A stretch of DNA of 32,033 nucleotides. Source: Deltaproteobacteria bacterium (GTDB lineage Bacteria > Desulfobacterota > Dissulfuribacteria > Dissulfuribacterales > UBA3076). The translations under genes were made by a program, and so were the position numbers. The notes under the pieces are model-generated. The model was given only the letters and a program-made list of their open reading frames with translations, was not told where the DNA came from and searched no databases. This document shows, piece by piece, positions 16,036-23,311 of this stretch. The stretch covers positions 1 through 32,033 of the forward strand of contig DQXT01000080.1 in assembly GCA_011042225.1 (NCBI GenBank), written 5' to 3'. Within the stretch, counting starts at the first letter, position 1. The number at the start of each line of letters is the position of its first letter.

Positions 16036-17178
16036 ATGATGGGTAGAATCAAAAATATAATGATTTTTATTTTGTTTGTATTTTTTATATCCTGTTTTGT
16101 CGCCGGATCAGTATCGGCTGATAATCAGAAACCTACAAAGGAATTTACTCTGTTTTATACTGGAAATACCCTTGGCTTCCTTGATCCATGTAAGGCTTGA
16201 GGGGGAAAAGAGATCGGGGGAATAGCCCGGCGGGTCCGGTGGATCCGCGAAAATGTTCATAAACATGGTAACTTCCTTCTTTTAGACGCTGGCAATTTTC
16301 TTTTCAGAAATGAATCAGCGCCTTCAGAAGCGGCACTTGCCAATGCAAGGCTTCTTTTAGACCTTTACAGTGATATGCGTTATACGGCCCTTTGTGCAGG
16401 GAAAAGAGATCTTGCCGGCTCGACCATGTTTTTACTGGAAGAGACTGAAAAAAGGGGTTTGCGGCCCCTGTCTTCAAACCTGCATTATAAAGGTAAGGCC
16501 GCATTTGAGCCCTATGGTATCTTTGATGTTAATGCTACAAAAGTGGGCGTCCTTGCCGTTACGTCTCCTGAATTGGATCAAAGGATAAAGGCGGATAACG
16601 TGGATGTACTCGATCCTTCAGATCGGCTTAAGTTGTTGGTTCCTGAGCTCAAGAACAGAGTCGATGTAATAATATTGTTGTCCAATCTCAGTGAAATTCA
16701 GGATATAAAGCTGCCAAGCGTTGTCGACGGCATAGATATTATTATCGAAAGCGGTCCGGGCAAACAGCGTCATCAACCATTAAAAGTGGGAAATACTTAC
16801 CTTTTGAGGGGTGACATAAAGGGCAGGTCAATAGGAAAATGTGTAGTAAAACTCAATTCACAGAATGGTATACAGGGGCTGAATAATGAACTGCATAAGC
16901 TAAAGGCAAGTCTTCCTGTGGATGAAGCCGCAATAGATAAAATAAGAGATTTAAAACAGAAATACGCCGGCACAGAGGTCATCACTACGAGGCCCGCCCC
17001 TGCTAAAAATCCCTTTTTGGAAGCAATTGAAAGGGCAAAAAGAAATAAAATGAAGGGCGATGGCACCAAGTCCCGTGATGAAAGCAATCCCTTGCTGGAA
17101 GCTATTGAAAAGGCAAAAAAGAATAGGGTAGAAGGTGGTCCATCTCGATCTGACAACTCCACAGATAACCCGTTTTAG
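16036..17178 (+). CDS. Putative secreted selenoprotein, degenerate metallophosphoesterase-like, with a CxxU motif
   Basis: 380 residues if TGA 16198-16200 (codon 55) is read as selenocysteine. AAGGAG is five bases before the ATG. Residues 1-28 are a signal peptide with likely cleavage SVSA|DN. The motif is T-G-N-T-L-G-F-L-D-P-C52-K-A-U55-G-G, followed by 'EIGGIARRVRWI', which matches the GGLARR block of 5'-nucleotidase-like proteins. Expected metal ligands are replaced: the DxH position reads N-T-L, 'LLLDAGN' has Asn for Asp, and the later SH and GGH positions read SN and SGP. It is thus probably not a phosphatase; C52/U55 suggests a periplasmic redox centre. The tail holds two copies of a 17-residue repeat (325-341, 351-367). 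The alternative is a nonsense-mutated gene, but the 325 codons after the TGA are undamaged. Confidence 0.8.
16201..16248 (+). promoter_or_regulatory. Candidate bacterial SECIS element(s) after the UGA
   Basis: Two hairpins follow the UGA inside the coding sequence. The nearer is TCGGG (16214-16218) with CCCGG (16226-16230), loop GGAATAG, whose loop begins 18 bases past the UGA. The second is eight base pairs with one G-U, GCGGGTCC (16230-16237) with GGATCCGC (16241-16248), loop GGT, beginning 37 bases past it. SelB recognises a stem-loop at about this distance with G at the start of the apical loop, and both loops start GG. The two share base 16230, so which forms is undecided. Confidence 0.6.
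17008..17175 (+). repeat. Tandem 17-residue repeat in the selenoprotein tail
   Basis: The protein end contains NPFLEAIERAKRNKMKG and NPLLEAIEKAKKNRVEG separated by nine residues, then a final NPF. These are basic amphipathic helices joined by Ser/Asp/Gly-rich linkers, perhaps for binding a partner or the envelope. Confidence 0.8.
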
Positions 17179-17220
17179 AGGTGAGAGCACCTGAATGATC
17201 TTCGAAAAAAACAAGGCCTT

Positions 17221-18513
17221 TTGTCTGATGACTGCATTGGTACCGTAAATAAGTGTGTCAGGTGCGGCGCATGCCTCTCTGTGTGTCCGGTATATGACGT
17301 TACCAGACAGGAGCGCCTGTCACCCAGGGGAAAATACAGGCTTATTACGGAAACTAGTGACGAAGGCCTGAATTTTATTTCAGAAGATAGAGATCCTGTA
17401 AAAAATTCGCTTCCAGTCAAGGTGCTTGAGACCTTAAAGGGCTGTGTTCAGTGCGGGGCCTGCAGCTATGTATGTCCTGCTGGGGTAAAACTAGATGCCT
17501 TAGTCAGAAATGCCAGAGCGGCAGGCGGCACAGAAGGGTTATCAAAACCATGGTGGTTATGGAATATCCTCAGAAGCCGCAGACTGGCTCCCTCGCTGGC
17601 AAAGCTCCTCTCCGGCATTCCCGGCACAAGCGGCCTTATTTGGCGTTTGATAGGCCTTAAAGACAGTCGGACTTTACGGGATAAAAAGGTTCTTCATTTT
17701 GAAATGCCTTCTCTTGCTCATAGGCCGGCCCTTTCCAGAAGGCATTTCAGATTGCCTGATCCGGGTTGCGTGGTTGATCTCAGGCCGGGACCCAGGATAG
17801 CCCTTTTTCTGGGATGCATTCAGAACTACCTCTATCCTGAAGTAGCTGAGGCCATGATCCGGTGTTTAGGAGGAAAGGTGATGATCCCATTGGGACAGGG
17901 GTGCTGCGGTATGCCCGCATGGTCGGCAGGTGCTGTGAAGGCTGCCAAAGAACTTGCACTTCAAAACCTAAAGGCCCTTGAGACCGCAAAGGCGGATTTC
18001 ATAGTTACGGGTTGCGCTGCCTGTGCCTCCATGATTAAGCAATGGCCAAAGTTGTTCAGTGAAAATGACATAGAAAAACAAATCGCCATCAATGTGGCAA
18101 ATAAGGTCAGGGAATTCAGCCAGCTTCTGGTTGAGTTAAACGCATTACCTCTCAGGATGCCAAGGGATAGATCAGCCATAGTGACTTATCATGCTCCATG
18201 TCATCAACGATTTGATCTGGGCGGTGTAGTGGAAAGCGAAGAACTGCTGGACAGGTTGTTTTCAGATGCCTTTAGGCCCATGCCTCATGAATGCTGCGGA
18301 CAGGGGGGGCTCTTTAGTATTGGAAATCCTGAGCTTGCATGGAAAATTTTCGAAAAAAGGCTTTTGGCTTGGGACAGGACAGGTGCATCTATTGTAGTTA
18401 CTACATGTTCGGGTTGTCTGCTGCAGTGGAGGGCGGGGACTGCTCATAAGACCGGAGGGCACAAGGTGCTGCATTTGGCGGAACTTATTGATGAATACTA
18501 TGAAAAAACCTAA
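17221..18513 (+). CDS. Iron-sulfur oxidoreductase with two 4Fe-4S and two CCG domains (GlcF/LutA/HdrD-like)
   Basis: Electron-transfer subunit. C12/C15/C18/C22 ('CVRCGACLSVCP') and C75/C78/C81/C85 ('CVQCGACSYVCP') bind two 4Fe-4S clusters. The C-terminal half holds two cysteine-rich domains: 'FLGCIQNYLYPEV' with 'GQGCCGMP', and 'YHAPCHQRF' with 'HECCGQGG' plus 'TTCSGC'. This is the layout of glycolate oxidase subunit GlcF and of heterodisulfide-reductase-type proteins; no FAD-linked GlcD partner is next to it. The start is uncertain: TTG 17221 is listed, but an in-frame CTG at 17191 has a far better ribosome binding site (AGAGGTGAG) and adds ten residues. It lies just after the selenoprotein gene in the same direction. 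Confidence 0.88.
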   Translation: MSDDCIGTVNKCVRCGACLSVCPVYDVTRQERLSPRGKYRLITETSDEGLNFISEDRDPVKNSLPVKVLETLKGCVQCGACSYVCPAGVKLDALVRNARAAGGTEGLSKPWWLWNILRSRRLAPSLAKLLSGIPGTSGLIWRLIGLKDSRTLRDKKVLHFEMPSLAHRPALSRRHFRLPDPGCVVDLRPGPRIALFLGCIQNYLYPEVAEAMIRCLGGKVMIPLGQGCCGMPAWSAGAVKAAKELALQNLKALETAKADFIVTGCAACASMIKQWPKLFSENDIEKQIAINVANKVREFSQLLVELNALPLRMPRDRSAIVTYHAPCHQRFDLGGVVESEELLDRLFSDAFRPMPHECCGQGGLFSIGNPELAWKIFEKRLLAWDRTGASIVVTTCSGCLLQWRAGTAHKTGGHKVLHLAELIDEYYEKT

Positions 18514-18539
18514 TCTGCGGTATTACATAAGAGCTGAAA

Positions 18540-18568
18540 GCTTGAAGCCGAAAGCCGGAAGAATTGTC
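18540..18568. repeat. Short degenerate tandem repeat (GAAAGC-type)
   Basis: The 108-base gap before rlmE contains a run of near-repeats of the form GAAAGC/GAAGC/GGAAG, followed by AATCTTT-type repeats. Such low-complexity units are common between genes in this bacterial group. No function is implied. Confidence 0.35.
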
Positions 18569-18621
18569 TACGATAAATCTTTAATCTTTGGCCTTTGATT
18601 TTTGATAGGTGATGCCTCATA

Positions 18622-19200
18622 GTGAAAAAGGTCCGGGATCATTATTTTAAAAAGGCCAAGAAACAGGGCTTTCCAGCCCGTTCGGTCTACAAACTGAAAG
18701 AGGCCCAGGAGAAATACGGCTTCCTGAAGCCGGGACAGAGGGTTATGGATCTTGGGGCATTTCCGGGTTCCTGGTCAAAGTATACATCCAGAGTAACGGG
18801 ATCGAAGGGTCTGGTTGTGGCAGTTGATATCCAACAACTTGATATAATTGCGGATAATATCTGTATATTGCAAAAAAATGTCTATGATCTCAATTTCTCA
18901 AGCCTGAAGGAGATTTCCCCATATTTCGATGTGGTGCTCAGCGATATGGCCCCTAAAACTACCGGCCGCAAAGATGTAGATCACTTCAGGTCTATAGCTC
19001 TCGCGGAACGTGCCTTGGTTTTGGCTGAAGACTTGCTGAAACCAGGAGGCACCCTTTTCTGCAAGGTCTTCCAGGGGGAGGATTTCCCTTTATTCCGGGG
19101 CAAATGCGGAAAGAGTTTCAAATCAGTTCGCATGATCAAGCCAAAAAGTTCAAGATCGGAAAGCGTAGAAACATTTTTACTGTGTACATTAAAAAAATAG
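18622..19200 (+). CDS. rlmE: 23S rRNA (uridine-2'-O)-methyltransferase RlmE (FtsJ/RrmJ)
   Basis: Methylates the ribose of U2552 in the A-loop of 23S rRNA late in 50S assembly. The start is GTG, with AGGTGAT upstream. 'ARSVYKLKEAQEKYGFLKPG' is the typical N-terminus with the first catalytic Lys, 'VMDLGAFPGSWSKYTS' is the SAM motif (AFPGS where E. coli has AAPGG), 'VVLSDMAPKTTG' holds the catalytic Asp, and 'GGTLFCKVFQGED' holds the second Lys. 192 residues, normal. It is monocistronic or at the end of the preceding cluster. Confidence 0.92.
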   Translation: MKKVRDHYFKKAKKQGFPARSVYKLKEAQEKYGFLKPGQRVMDLGAFPGSWSKYTSRVTGSKGLVVAVDIQQLDIIADNICILQKNVYDLNFSSLKEISPYFDVVLSDMAPKTTGRKDVDHFRSIALAERALVLAEDLLKPGGTLFCKVFQGEDFPLFRGKCGKSFKSVRMIKPKSSRSESVETFLLCTLKK

Positions 19201-19414
19201 CATAAACAGCATGCCGAGCCGCAAGTATTGCAGGCATATGATTGCCATGATTCTGTTTATTGGTTAGTCTGCTTTATAATGATCTAATACTATAGAAATT
19301 TCAATCCTGGTAATGAATTGCACGGATGGTCATGGATTAGATATTGTAATATAAATTAAGTCTATGCCGAAAATCTTTTAAATTCGCCCGAAGGGTATTA
19401 ATCGGAGACAATTT

Positions 19415-20293
19415 ATGTCCCTATTCAAAACGGATTTCCCGGGTCTTCACCTTTTACACAGGGGAAAAGTGAGAGACATTTACAAAGTGGGGGAATGTTT
19501 GCTGATCGTAGCAACAGATCGTCTCTCTGCATTTGATGTTGTTCTTCCCACGCCCATTCTGGACAAAGGTCGCATACTTACTCAGATGTCACTGTTCTGG
19601 TTTGAAAAATTGAAAGACATCGTTGATAATCATCTGGTTCAGGCAGATGTATCCCTGTTTCCTGAAGAGTTAAAGTCATTTTCAAAGTTTCTTGAAGGCC
19701 GCAGCATGCTGGTCAAAAAGGCAAAACCCTTGCCTGTTGAGTGTATAGTCAGGGGATATATTGCCGGCTCCGCCTGGAAAGACTATCTCAGGGCAGGTTC
19801 CGTATGCGGCATCAGGTTGCCTGAAGGGATGCTTGAGTCACAACAGCTTCCGGATGCCATATTCACACCTTCCACCAAGGCTGATCTTGCATCTCATGAC
19901 GAGAATATAAGCTTTGAGCAGGTCCGGAAGCTGCTTGGCAAAGATTTGTCGGAAAAGGTCAGGGATATCAGTATCAGGCTTTACAAAACAGCGGCGGATT
20001 ACGCTATAGGAAAAGGGGTAATAATTGCTGACACCAAATTTGAGTTCGGCATATCGAGCGGAAAGCTTATTCTGATCGATGAGGTTTTGACCCCTGATTC
20101 TTCTAGATTCTGGCCTGTTGAAGACTATCGTCCGGGCAGCTCACAGCCGAGTTTTGATAAGCAGTTTGTAAGAGACTATCTGGAGGCCATTTCATGGAAT
20201 AAAGAGCCCCCGGGACCTGAGATCCCTCCAGATATCGCAGAAAAGACCCATCAGCGTTATCTGGAGGCTTTACGGCGTCTTACCGAAACTTAG
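19415..20293 (+). CDS. purC: Phosphoribosylaminoimidazole-succinocarboxamide synthase
   Basis: Purine synthesis: joins CAIR and aspartate with ATP to give SAICAR. '[30 protein letters not shown]' is the ATP-binding entry, '[16 protein letters not shown]' and '[15 protein letters not shown]' are substrate sites, and '[15 protein letters not shown]' is the late ATP/metal motif. 292 residues, the longer yeast/Gram-negative type. CGGAGA precedes the ATG. It is alone, with no other pur genes near. Its TAG stop lies inside the left arm of an inverted-repeat element. The 214-base gap upstream is AT-rich and shows no gene. Confidence 0.95.
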   Translation: MSLFKTDFPGLHLLHRGKVRDIYKVGECLLIVATDRLSAFDVVLPTPILDKGRILTQMSLFWFEKLKDIVDNHLVQADVSLFPEELKSFSKFLEGRSMLVKKAKPLPVECIVRGYIAGSAWKDYLRAGSVCGIRLPEGMLESQQLPDAIFTPSTKADLASHDENISFEQVRKLLGKDLSEKVRDISIRLYKTAADYAIGKGVIIADTKFEFGISSGKLILIDEVLTPDSSRFWPVEDYRPGSSQPSFDKQFVRDYLEAISWNKEPPGPEIPPDIAEKTHQRYLEALRRLTET

Positions 20294-20445
20294 ATTGAGC
20301 GATTAGCGTTTAGCTATTAGTTTAATGATTATAGGTTGTTTTGCTATTATAAACTTGCACCCGGTGGGTGTTATTTCCAATTAACGCAATGTCTTTATTT
20401 TTCAAAGCTAAACCCTAATGGCTAACAGCTAATCGCTCAACTTAG
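20289..20445. repeat. MITE-like inverted-repeat element
   Basis: Imperfect terminal inverted repeats of about 31 bases face each other: the left arm at 20289-20320 includes TTGAGCGATTAGC, and the right arm at 20415-20445 includes the exact complement GCTAATCGCTCAA. The ~95-base interior has a smaller perfect hairpin (CACCC-GGT-GGGTG, 20358-20370). No ORF is present. The left arm contains the purC stop codon. This looks like a small non-coding mobile element or intergenic repeat family. Confidence 0.6.
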
Positions 20446-20467
20446 GTGAAACCAAGGGAGCTTTAAC

Positions 20468-21109
20468 ATGGAAACAAGGGCCGGATTGTCCTTAATGACG
20501 GTTGTTATATTGGGCATCTGGCTTCTTGCACTCATTGAGTTGACCTTTGCAGAGAAAAGCGCTTATGTAACCTATGTCATTGATGGCGATACTATAGTTC
20601 TCAAAAAAGGAACGAAGGTTCGCTATCGCGGGATAAATGCCCCGGAGATACCTAATGGTGAGAAAGCCGGAGAACCCCTGGGATGCACGGCCACTAAACG
20701 TAACAGGCAACTGGTCCAGACCAAGCTTGTCATGCTGGTCCAAGATGATGAAAAGCAGGATCGCTTCGGTCGGCTGTTGGCCTATGTATTTCTTCCTGAT
20801 GGTCGAATGGTCAATGAAATACTTGTTCGTGAAGGTATGGCCTTTTTATGCCTTTCCAATAAAGGTTCGCCTTTCAGCAAGAGATTGCTTGCCGCCCAGA
20901 GAGAGGCCATAGATGCCGAACGGGGTATATGGTCAATTACCCCGATCAGTCCTGAAGCTTATTATATAGGTAATCGGCAATCCATGCGCTTTCATAGGCC
21001 TTCATGTCCTTATGGGAAAAAGACCAGTAAATCAAACCGTGTGATTTTTAAATCACGAAACGATGCCTGCAAGGAAGGTTTCTGCCGATGCAAGAAATGT
21101 CTGCCCTGA
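20468..21109 (+). CDS. Thermonuclease (SNase) domain protein with cysteine-rich C-terminus
   Basis: Secreted or membrane-anchored nuclease. Residues 1-28 form an uncleaved or cleaved signal segment ('LMTVVILGIWLLALIELTFA'). The SNase fold follows: D41 ('VIDGDTIVL'), R52 and E60 ('VRYRGINAPE'), 'DRFGRLLAYVFLPDG' and R121 ('EILVREGMA'), which match the catalytic and calcium residues of staphylococcal nuclease, except that its Asp40 position is Asn57. Residues ~165-213 form a second small domain with Cys/His ('FHRPSCPYGK', 'ACKEGFCRCKKC'), like the Ada-type metal-binding module sometimes attached to SNases. The ribosome binding site is GGGAG. Confidence 0.86.
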   Translation: METRAGLSLMTVVILGIWLLALIELTFAEKSAYVTYVIDGDTIVLKKGTKVRYRGINAPEIPNGEKAGEPLGCTATKRNRQLVQTKLVMLVQDDEKQDRFGRLLAYVFLPDGRMVNEILVREGMAFLCLSNKGSPFSKRLLAAQREAIDAERGIWSITPISPEAYYIGNRQSMRFHRPSCPYGKKTSKSNRVIFKSRNDACKEGFCRCKKCLP

Positions 21110-22158
21110 AAACGGCTACGACGTTAGTAGTTAGAGATCCCCGGTACCTTGAGCACGACCCGGGGTTCGGTCATCCCGAGTCACCCGATCGTCTGAAAGT
21201 CATTTATGAGCGTTTAGATTATGATGATGTACAAGGCCTGTTTAAGTATATTGTCCCAAGATCCGCCGGCAGGGACGAGCTTTTGTGGAATCACACCGGT
21301 GATTACATAGATAGGATTGGCAAAACCGCCTTTAGAGATTTCTACCGTCTGGATCCTGATACATCTACAAGCGCAGGCTCATGGAAAGCAGCGTGTCTGG
21401 CTGTCGGAGGCGTTTTTGCCGCCATGGATGAGATAGCCGGACCTGTTGCGCGAAACGGATTTGCCTTGGTACGTCCACCGGGGCACCATGCAGAAAAAGA
21501 TTGTGCCAAGGGCTTCTGTATTTTTAATAATGTGGCCCTTGGCGCTCACTATGCAAGAAGGGTCCTTGGTTGTGAACGGGTCCTGATTGTAGACTGGGAT
21601 CTTCATCACGGAAACGGTACCCAGCATAGCTTTTACGATGATTCCAGCGTATTATACTTTTCAACCCACCAGTATCCCTATTATCCGGGAAGCGGAAAAG
21701 CAGATCAAACAGGTAGAGGCAATGGAAAGGGCTTTACTGTAAATGTACCCCTCGGCCCTGGCGCCGGGGATGAGGACTTTGCTGCCATTTTCAACCGCCT
21801 GCTCTTGCCCATCGGCAAAACCTTTTCTCCGGATTTCATACTCGTTTCAGCCGGATTTGATATTTACAGGGATGATCCATTGGGGGGCATGAAAGTCACT
21901 GCAAACGGGTTTGCCTATATGTCTAAGATTTTACTGAATCTTGCGGATATGTGCTGCAATGGCAGAATACTATTCTGTCTTGAAGGGGGTTATAACTTTA
22001 AAGGACTTAGAGACGGAGTTCTAGCGGTTCTCAATGAATGTAAGGGCATGGCGGCTCTGGACAATGATGCTCTTTCCCCTTTGCACAATCCAGGACCGGG
22101 TCCACGGATAATAGAACATGTAATTGATATCCATAAAGATTATTGGCCAATCACATGA
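21088..22158 (+). CDS. Histone deacetylase-like (AcuC/acetylpolyamine) amidohydrolase
   Basis: Zinc hydrolase that removes acetyl groups from lysine or polyamines. 'RPPGHHAE' gives the catalytic H133/H134, 'DWDLHHGNGT' gives the zinc ligands D171 and H173, 'SAGFDIYRDDPLGG' the third ligand D258, and 'EGGYN' the transition-state Tyr302. 356 residues, complete. It starts inside the end of the nuclease gene (22-base overlap); AAGGAAGG lies ten bases before ATG 21088. Its length and insertion pattern resemble bacterial class II-like HDACs. The substrate is unknown. A strong terminator follows. Confidence 0.92.
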   Translation: MQEMSALKTATTLVVRDPRYLEHDPGFGHPESPDRLKVIYERLDYDDVQGLFKYIVPRSAGRDELLWNHTGDYIDRIGKTAFRDFYRLDPDTSTSAGSWKAACLAVGGVFAAMDEIAGPVARNGFALVRPPGHHAEKDCAKGFCIFNNVALGAHYARRVLGCERVLIVDWDLHHGNGTQHSFYDDSSVLYFSTHQYPYYPGSGKADQTGRGNGKGFTVNVPLGPGAGDEDFAAIFNRLLLPIGKTFSPDFILVSAGFDIYRDDPLGGMKVTANGFAYMSKILLNLADMCCNGRILFCLEGGYNFKGLRDGVLAVLNECKGMAALDNDALSPLHNPGPGPRIIEHVIDIHKDYWPIT

Positions 22159-22173
22159 CCAAAAAAAACCCAA

Positions 22174-22213
22174 AAGGCCTGCCGATTATGAACGGGCAGG
22201 CCTTCTAATTTTT
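22174..22213. terminator. Two-way intrinsic terminator
   Basis: A perfect ten-base stem, AAGGCCTGCC (22174-22183) with GGCAGGCCTT (22195-22204), with an 11-base loop, is followed by CTAATTTTT on the plus strand and by an A8 run upstream that gives a T-run on the minus strand. It serves both the amidohydrolase gene and the convergent cytochrome gene. Confidence 0.9.
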
Positions 22214-22304
22214 ATGATATGACCATGGTACAAAGTAATATCCGGAAAAAACACTTACCAATCTTTTTTCTTGTCTGTTTCTTATCTGTTTCTTATCTGG
22301 CGGC

Positions 22305-22736
22305 CTACTTAGGATGGCACTCTGTACACTTGGTAGGAGCGGCCTTGCCTTCCTTGTTTACATCCCGATGGCACCCCTTGCAATTTTCATGAATGGCTGA
22401 ATAATGGTAGCCCTTGATCTGTTCTTCCTTGCTCAACTTTGGTTTCCTTGGTGCCTTGGCTTCACTGTGGCAGGAATCACACTTCGCGACCTCGTCCCCT
22501 TCTTTCCAGACGTTCTTCCCATCCTTATACACATGGTGGCATTCGCAACAGCCTATTTGGTAATCCACATTATGTTTATGGTGGTTGAAGGTGACCAGTG
22601 ACTTTTTGTGCTCCGGGTACACCTTTGAATCCATGGTAATGGTCTCAGGTCCCTTATCAGTTGCTACAGCTACCCCAGCCATTACAAAGCCAAAACATAC
22701 CGCAACCAACAGGCATAATACCTTTTTACTACTCAT
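22305..22736 (-). CDS. Periplasmic tetraheme cytochrome c (class III, c3-like)
   Basis: Small periplasmic electron carrier. Residues 1-26 are a signal peptide (…GVAVA|TDKGP). The mature part has four CxxCH heme sites: C63-H67 (CCECH), C86-H90 (CDSCH), C119-H123 (CKGCH) and C137-H141 (CTECH), plus extra histidines in 'FNHHKH' and 'YHYSAIHE' for axial ligands. 143 residues is the size of cytochrome c3, which shuttles electrons between hydrogenases or formate dehydrogenases and membrane complexes in sulfate reducers. AAGGAGGAA precedes the ATG. It is monocistronic, with its own promoter and terminator. Confidence 0.93.
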   Translation of the reverse strand: MSSKKVLCLLVAVCFGFVMAGVAVATDKGPETITMDSKVYPEHKKSLVTFNHHKHNVDYQIGCCECHHVYKDGKNVWKEGDEVAKCDSCHSEAKAPRKPKLSKEEQIKGYHYSAIHENCKGCHRDVNKEGKAAPTKCTECHPK

Positions 22737-22787
22737 CCCGCAAATTCCTCCTTCTTATAATTAATGAATAATGATTCACTTATTAAA

Positions 22788-22816
22788 GTAATAATTGCGC
22801 TTTGGAAATTTGTCAA
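22788..22816 (-). promoter_or_regulatory. Promoter of the tetraheme cytochrome gene
   Basis: On the minus strand a perfect TTGACA (22816-22811) is followed after 17 bases by TATTAC (22793-22788, four of six consensus). Transcription would begin near 22781, about 45 bases before the ATG. Confidence 0.5.
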
Positions 22817-22897
22817 TAAAGAAATAAAATTACCTCTAATGCCAAGACAAACGCCGGGCCTTTGTCTCTATATTTTGCCTAATATGCATCAAACCCC

Positions 22898-22927
22898 TTT
22901 ACAATTCTCCAATCGCGTTGGTATGAT
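22898..22927 (+). promoter_or_regulatory. Promoter of the small zinc-ribbon gene
   Basis: TTTACA (22898-22903) and TATGAT (22922-22927) are separated by 18 bases, each matching five of six consensus positions. The predicted start lies about 65 bases upstream of the GTG at 22998. Confidence 0.45.
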
Positions 22928-22997
22928 GAAGAACCAAATGCGTCCTTTCTGTAAAGTTATTCCTGTTGTCCGGCGCATCTTTTCTGGAGGCTAAAAA

Positions 22998-23213
22998 GTG
23001 AAAATAGCATATGATACAGATATACCGACCACGCTTTATCCATCTATTAAAAAGGTTATAAAAGAATCAATAAAAACTCCATGTTCCTGCGGATGTGATG
23101 AGATCTACGTTTCATTGCAAGAGGAAAACAGAATAGATGTTAAGTGTTACGATTGCGGCACTAGTTTTTTTGAACTCGAGGTGGAGGTGGATGAAGAGAC
23201 AATTGATCACTGA
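22998..23213 (+). CDS. Small conserved-looking zinc-ribbon protein
   Basis: 71 residues, starting with GTG, seven bases after a strong GGAGG. The N-terminal third is helical ('TLYPSIKKVIKESIKTP'); then C29, C31 and C33 ('CSCGC') and C50/C53 ('CYDCGTSFFELEV') suggest a zinc ribbon, ending in an acidic tail ('EVEVDEETIDH'). The good ribosome binding site and a promoter candidate support a real gene. I do not recognise a family with known function; it may bind nucleic acid or a protein partner. Confidence 0.65.
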   Translation: MKIAYDTDIPTTLYPSIKKVIKESIKTPCSCGCDEIYVSLQEENRIDVKCYDCGTSFFELEVEVDEETIDH

Positions 23214-23311
23214 GTATCAATTTCACCTTGAGTCCGCTCGGGAGGCAAATAAAAAAACAGGCTAAGGATTGGACTGTAATCTGTTTTCTCAAGACGCCGT
23301 TAAGATTTACG

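Noticed and set aside
16198-16200. TGA as a simple nonsense mutation
   Set aside because: No other damage exists in the gene, the codon falls in a Cys-x-x-Sec context and hairpins follow. It remains the main alternative but is less likely.
16375-17178. A separate 267-residue gene starting at ATG 16375
   Set aside because: The same frame extends upstream through homologous-looking sequence to the TGA and beyond it to a strong ribosome binding site and signal peptide, and 16375 has no ribosome binding site. The longer read-through gene explains the data better.
22239-22253. 15-base match TATCCGGAAAAAACA, also at 29845-29859
   Set aside because: Both copies lie downstream of minus-strand genes, but the A-run makes the match low in information and no structure accompanies it.
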